Origin: Euwallacea fornicatus
Lineage: Eukaryota > Arthropoda > Insecta > Coleoptera > Curculionidae
Length of the DNA stretch: 64,000 bases
NCBI RefSeq assembly: GCF_040115645.1
Contig: NC_089547.1
Coordinates: 806,001 to 870,000, forward strand
Reading direction: 5' to 3'
The notes beneath the pieces are model-generated. The model saw only the letters and a program-made list of their open reading frames with translations. It had not been told where the DNA came from and did not search any database. The position numbers and the translations under genes are program-made. Below, one piece after another: positions 60,001 through 64,000 of this stretch. Position 1 is the first letter of the stretch. Every line of letters starts with the position of its first letter.

Positions 60001-61725
60001 TGTTTCTATTGTGCTAACAACATTCTGGATGACACGACCCGCCTAAACTTACAATATATCCTTCGGAATTCAACGAGGTTAAACTGATCGATCTGCTGCC
60101 CATAGAACTTCCAGGCAACGTATTCCTAGACCTAGAGGCCGACCGTTCGCGGTAGCTGCTGCCTCGCGCCAACTCGCCCCTGGATCTTCGAGCTGCATCG
60201 TTCTTGAGGCAAATTTATTCTTTATACATATTACCACAACCACAATGTAATCTCTCTAACCTTCGTGTAATCCCTGTTGTTATCATAAGACTTTGAATAG
60301 TTGGGAGTCAACACGTTAGAGAGGGACTTGCCGGGAATTGTGAGGCTGGCGTAGCCTCCCGCACTGGTTGCACCACGATACCCGTTGGGAAAGTAAGGAC
60401 TTTGATAGCTATAAGATGTAAAGTCTCTATTAACATTTTGTTATTGAGACTGCGAGCAAATTCGAAACGTCGTTCTAATGCCTTATCTGAGATCTTCACA
60501 AATTTTGCTAGACAATCAATGATAATGCAGGCGTATAACATTTATTGTGATATCTAGGATGTCCTACTTCAAAGTTTCATATTTGATGTCTTAATAACAC
60601 AATATGTTTGAAGGTTTTCTTCATAAATTTATATTTACTTGTCGCATTTAATAGTTTAAATTTTCAAAAGGAAAGGTACCACAATACCCAGATGCTGCGC
60701 TTTGTAACAAAAAAGCAAGAAACGAATACAAGTTTATGATAAATTAAATGGTAACAAATTGCAGTATTAACGGATAACATTTTATCAATAATAATCACAA
60801 TTTGCGAAAATTTAATATTTTTTAAATGAATTGTTTAGGCCTACAGGCAAATCATACATTGAAAAACTAATAGAGATTTTCCAGAATGTAACTTGGAAAC
60901 CGTCCAGTAGTGCTCTGTAATATTACAGTAAAACAATGATAATAAACAAAGATCCGTAGAAATCTCGCTGCGAAAAAAATATTATACTAGTGCGAAGGAA
61001 ATTATTATAGATATTTATCTATAAAACCTAACAAAGTGTCTTCATCAATAAAAACTAATTAGCTTAAATAAATCAGAAAGTTGATCATGTGCAGTGAGGT
61101 TTGAGAAACTCCCTATAGTGTGAGAATTAAAAACGATAGACGAACGTTATGTTGACAAATGTTATATTTTTGGATAAATGAAATACTGCTGCAGGCGGCT
61201 CAAAACGCAAACTTTCCAAACATACCCTGGTATTCAGAAACTAATACGGTTACGATTTTTCGTGAAAAATTCTAGACTTACAACGAATGATCGACAAATG
61301 TTACATTGCCAAATAAAGGTGATTGCGGTAAATGCATAATTTTCAAATCCGAGTAATACAGCAAAATACACAAACGTGACGCAGAAAGGCAATAAACATG
61401 TGGCTTACACTGAATCACCTACACCGCAAGCATTAGAACAACATTCCTTTTTGGTTTCTTAAGAAACAAAAGATAACCTTGAACCGTAGGAGGACCCGTA
61501 TGAGCCGTAAGAAGACAACAGGCTGCTGTTGCTGCCATACGGGGAGCTGTAAGGGTTGGAACTCGCGCTGTACGGGTTGGTACTGTTGCCGTAGTACCCC
61601 ACACTACGGGGACGGCCGTTATACGAATTGGTACCCGCCCTCACGGCCGAGGCTGACCTGTGCCGCACCGGCGGGATGGGCTGTTTGCTTCTGGGCGTAT
61701 GATGGTACGAAGCAGAATTCGACAT
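57029..61725 (-). CDS. Mbs: myosin phosphatase targeting subunit (PPP1R12/Mbs family), C-terminal part or short isoform
   Basis: Six minus-strand coding exons, 61725-61478, 60408-60261, 60202-60053, 59437-59246, 58498-58412 and 57115-57029, join in frame from a Met to a 303-residue protein. The first ~180 residues are Ser/Tyr/Gly-rich and low-complexity (NPYSSPYGSNSSLLSSYGSY). The C-terminal ~110 are the conserved MYPT coiled coil: IDYKKLYEEQLVENDRLREK, ELEKRERRAMERKLSEMEEE and the leucine zipper ending NGALIRVISKLSK, identical to the vertebrate MYPT1 ending as I recall it. Full MYPTs carry N-terminal PP1-binding and ankyrin repeats that direct the phosphatase to myosin light chain; these are not in this window. 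The ATG at 61,725 would make an M20-like short form. Longer isoforms presumably use exons further right (63,364 and beyond). The donor at 61,477 (GTTATC) is weak but the join is in phase. The family call is firm; the isoform structure is inferred. Confidence 0.85.
58132..58230 (-). CDS. Mbs: alternative last exon of the Mbs gene (second leucine zipper)
   Basis: Between the exon at 58,412-58,498 and the last exon at 57,029-57,115 lies another exon in the same phase. It reads QLQKLKAENERLKADNRSLT then RVINKLTNSSKK and TAG. It aligns with the final exon (NLENLKSENQRLKDENGALI, RVISKLSK): L.KLKAENERLKADN.LTRVI.KL. Its acceptor is TTTCCATAG. Because each of the two exons has its own stop codon, a transcript can use only one as coding end. 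Using this exon gives a 307-residue short form. The zipper mediates dimerisation or partner binding in MYPTs, so the choice would change the C-terminal partner surface. Confidence 0.8.
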   Translation of the reverse strand, partial: QLQKLKAENERLKADNRSLTRVINKLTNSSKK

Positions 61726-63363
61726 GGCAGTTACTCGATAGAACGCGATTAAAAACTACTGCTTTTTCGGAATTAGAACTATAAATATGTCTTTGTGTTT
61801 GCCAGGTAAATTTTCGCGCGTTCCGAGAAATTTGACGCTGTATGCGTCAAAGCAGGTGGTCTGGTTTCTGTTTCCTTTGCCGCGTTTCGAGCCTGCAATG
61901 CGAGAAACCGCTGCACTAAAACCACCATGAACAAAAAAAATATACACTATGATGCGAGAAATTTTCTATATACACAAATCGGACGGATCGAAATAACCTC
62001 TCCATTCAACGAAATTGAATTATACACTGCTTGTGTTAATAATAACTGGTGCCTGTGCCTACACGATAAAATTTAGAGCGGGGAAAAACTGCACGAAGCG
62101 TCAACGCAGCAGCGCTCGCCGCCACTGCGACCCGCGTGACGTTGCCGTCTTCGGGGGTGAGTTTGATGCAGCATCCGCACGAGCCCCCGCCTCCAATGTG
62201 ACTAAAATTAATCCGAAATAAATGATTCCTGTATGGGACTGCGGCTTATAAATAACTTCCAAGAAGTAGTGAACGGCGCTTGTATTCGTGTATTATGATC
62301 TATGTAGAGGTAAATCTTCACTAAGAAAAACAAAAACACTGCAGCTATTTTTACTCGCTACGACTATGTTGTAAGCAAGATAGTAATTACAGCCCGAGAT
62401 TAAGTATTCTAGGTCTAAAAAACCGCTTGGCCTTAAACACCCATGTACGCCGCTGGACTGGCTACGTAAATCTGGCAACGGGCCAGGTTTCCAACGCGTC
62501 AGACACGTGGGTCGAGTACATTTTATAGTTCATTTTCCCAAAATGTCTAATTGTGTCCGCTGGCAATGTTCGACACTGGTCATACGTCAACGTTTCAGGA
62601 TCAGGTATTCACGAATAATTTTCTGGTTAATTGAAACTCGAGCAATATGACAACCCCGTAAATTTCAGAGATGAACGAAATAACGACAAACAGCATATGC
62701 GCCATTTAAATTTGAAGTATGGTACGAAGGCGGAATTCTAAAATACGAAACACAAATTCCTTAATGCAGTTATACCGCTTTCACATATTTCAGTCATCAA
62801 ATTTTCTTTCACTATATGTATGTCACCGACCTTAAATGAGTGACGGATGTCGAATGAGGGATGACGATTCACGTGTAAACGTAAGCGCAGTTTCTCAACT
62901 TTCTCAGCTATTACTCAGTTCTTTTAAGTAAGACACATATCAAATATTGAACAATGTAATTCTGTCGACACATCAAACATGTTAATATTTATGCGAGTTC
63001 TTAAATGATAATAATGTTAAGCTGATTCGTGTTTACCAGATATTTGAAATCTGTAATTATTATTCCATCAATTTTTCTTTATCAAACAATAAAAAGCTAT
63101 AAATAGCTCAAGAATACCACCGAAATACGTGGTCTGGTAACGGAAAATGACTCCAACTCGCTCGTCGTAAACGGTGCTAGCTGTGACTCTATTAATAACA
63201 ATAATTAGCCAGAGAGAAAAATCTAAGCAAATCAGTGGCGCCGTGTCAGAATTTTATACGTGGGCTCGCAAATAAACAAAAAAAGTTGTCGGGGAGGTTG
63301 GATACGTCAAAAATTAATTTACGTAAATGGACATCGAAAGGGTCTAGAGAATTTGGCTCCTAC
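61726..63363. other. upstream of the internal Mbs start; presumed intron and possible internal promoter
   Basis: A CpG-containing, GC-richer patch at about 62,080-62,200 stands out from AT-rich surroundings and could be the promoter of the short isoform. In-frame stops precede the ATG at 61,725 on the minus strand (TAA at 61,729-61,731), so the short form does start there or later. Otherwise nothing was recognised. Confidence 0.4.
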
Positions 63364-63432
63364 CTCATTGGACAGTTTGTTCATGTGCGCTGTATCGCCT
63401 CCGGCCGAGGGGTCCTTTTCCTGGTCCATGTC
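63364..63432 (-). CDS. probable upstream exon of the Mbs gene
   Basis: A 69 bp minus-strand stretch is flanked by an acceptor-like TGATTTTGAAG and a donor-like GAG|GTAGGA. It encodes 23 residues (DMDQEKDPSAGGDTAHMNKL then SNE) in phase 0, and the other two frames contain stops. It is Asp/Glu/Lys-rich, as expected of the disordered centre of MYPTs, but too short to place by sequence. It cannot join directly to the exon at 60,408, which needs phase 2, so another exon or an internal acceptor must lie between. Confidence 0.4.
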
Positions 63433-63976
63433 CTTCAAAATCACAGAAACGAATCGTTAAATTAAAGATGTACCTACAATGTGTACAAATGTCAAGACAG
63501 TTTCGATAAAATAGTGGAAATTAATAATTCTAAACCTGAATCGATCGGAGTTGCGTTTATAAATTGATAAAACTTCTACGAAAATGTAGTTCTGCTGACA
63601 TACTATGCTGCAATACATATAAAAGGAGAAATAGTTCATTGAGTAATATGCAGAGATTATACAGGATGACCGTAATTTAATGGCGGCATTTTAACTATAT
63701 ATTCACCCATTACGATGCAACACTCAGGTTGATTTAGACCCGGTTGTATGTAAATGGGTTAAGTATCGTTCAGTGGCATCAAAACTGGCATTTCAACCAT
63801 CCCATAAGAATTACATTGTATTAAAATTGATGTTATTTGTGACATATAGCGACAGCAATCGTAACCTTATGACGTGAATGAAATACTTGTTCTGCTTCGG
63901 CTGAATTGAGTTTCATACATCTGAGCCTTAAGGATCATATTACAGATATCTTACATGGAACTCCTGGTAAGCTTAC

Positions 63977-64000
63977 CTGTAACAGGCATGTGAGGGTAAC
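63977..64000 (-). CDS. possible exon end of the Mbs gene, cut by the window edge
   Basis: On the minus strand the edge sequence ends ...CTGTTACAG|GTAAGC at 63,977/63,976, a consensus donor. In phase 0, which the next exon at 63,432 requires, the visible bases read VTLTCLLQ. VTLT recalls the GVTLTDL stretch of vertebrate MYPT1, but eight residues are not enough to confirm it. Confidence 0.3.

Noticed and set aside
62015..62221. Plus-strand frame starting MNYTLLVLIITGACA, resembling a signal peptide
   Set aside because: The first codon is TTG rather than ATG, the downstream part looks like GC-rich non-coding sequence, and no splice or family support was seen.
1..64000. Search for CRISPR arrays, tRNA cloverleafs, rRNA or endogenous viral genes
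   Set aside because: No regularly spaced repeats, no convincing tRNA boxes and no reverse-transcriptase, capsid or polymerase motifs were seen; all identifiable mobile DNA is of the cut-and-paste type.

Overview
The window is nuclear DNA from an insect. Coding exons are interrupted by GT-AG introns, either very short (50-55 bp) or several kilobases long. The proteins are insect-like and the spaces between them are full of decayed mariner, Tc1 and IS630-type transposons. The 50-55 bp introns and the transposon families fit a beetle, but that order-level call is only an inference. There are no bacterial operons, CRISPR arrays, rRNA genes or convincing tRNA genes, and I found no new defence, toxin or phage-like system.

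Layout. Bases 1-18,357 hold no recognisable host gene. They contain a three-layer nest of transposons (about 8-4,015), a 290 bp purine-only microsatellite (6,450-6,738) and a series of transposase relics and MITEs. From 18,358 to 39,879 (+) lies an alpha-type cyclic nucleotide-gated (CNG) channel gene in 11 coding exons, with transposon debris in its large introns. A Rab21 GTPase gene follows tail-to-tail on the minus strand (40,957-42,302, four coding exons). A SINHCAF/FAM60A gene, encoding a Sin3-HDAC complex subunit, starts head-to-head with Rab21: a non-coding first exon near 43,002-43,139 and five coding exons at 49,023-51,052. About 6 kb of non-coding DNA separates it from the 3' end of a myosin phosphatase targeting subunit gene (PPP1R12/Mbs family) on the minus strand (57,029-61,725), whose further upstream exons probably run to and past the right edge.

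Functionally the four genes are unrelated: a sensory-type cation channel, an endosomal Rab, a chromatin co-repressor subunit and a regulator of myosin phosphatase. The most interesting points are two homologous, apparently mutually exclusive leucine-zipper last exons in the Mbs gene; an internal start that would make a short Mbs isoform; a possible poison or terminal exon in the CNG gene just after the pore; the shared Rab21/SINHCAF promoter region; and the nested transposon stack.
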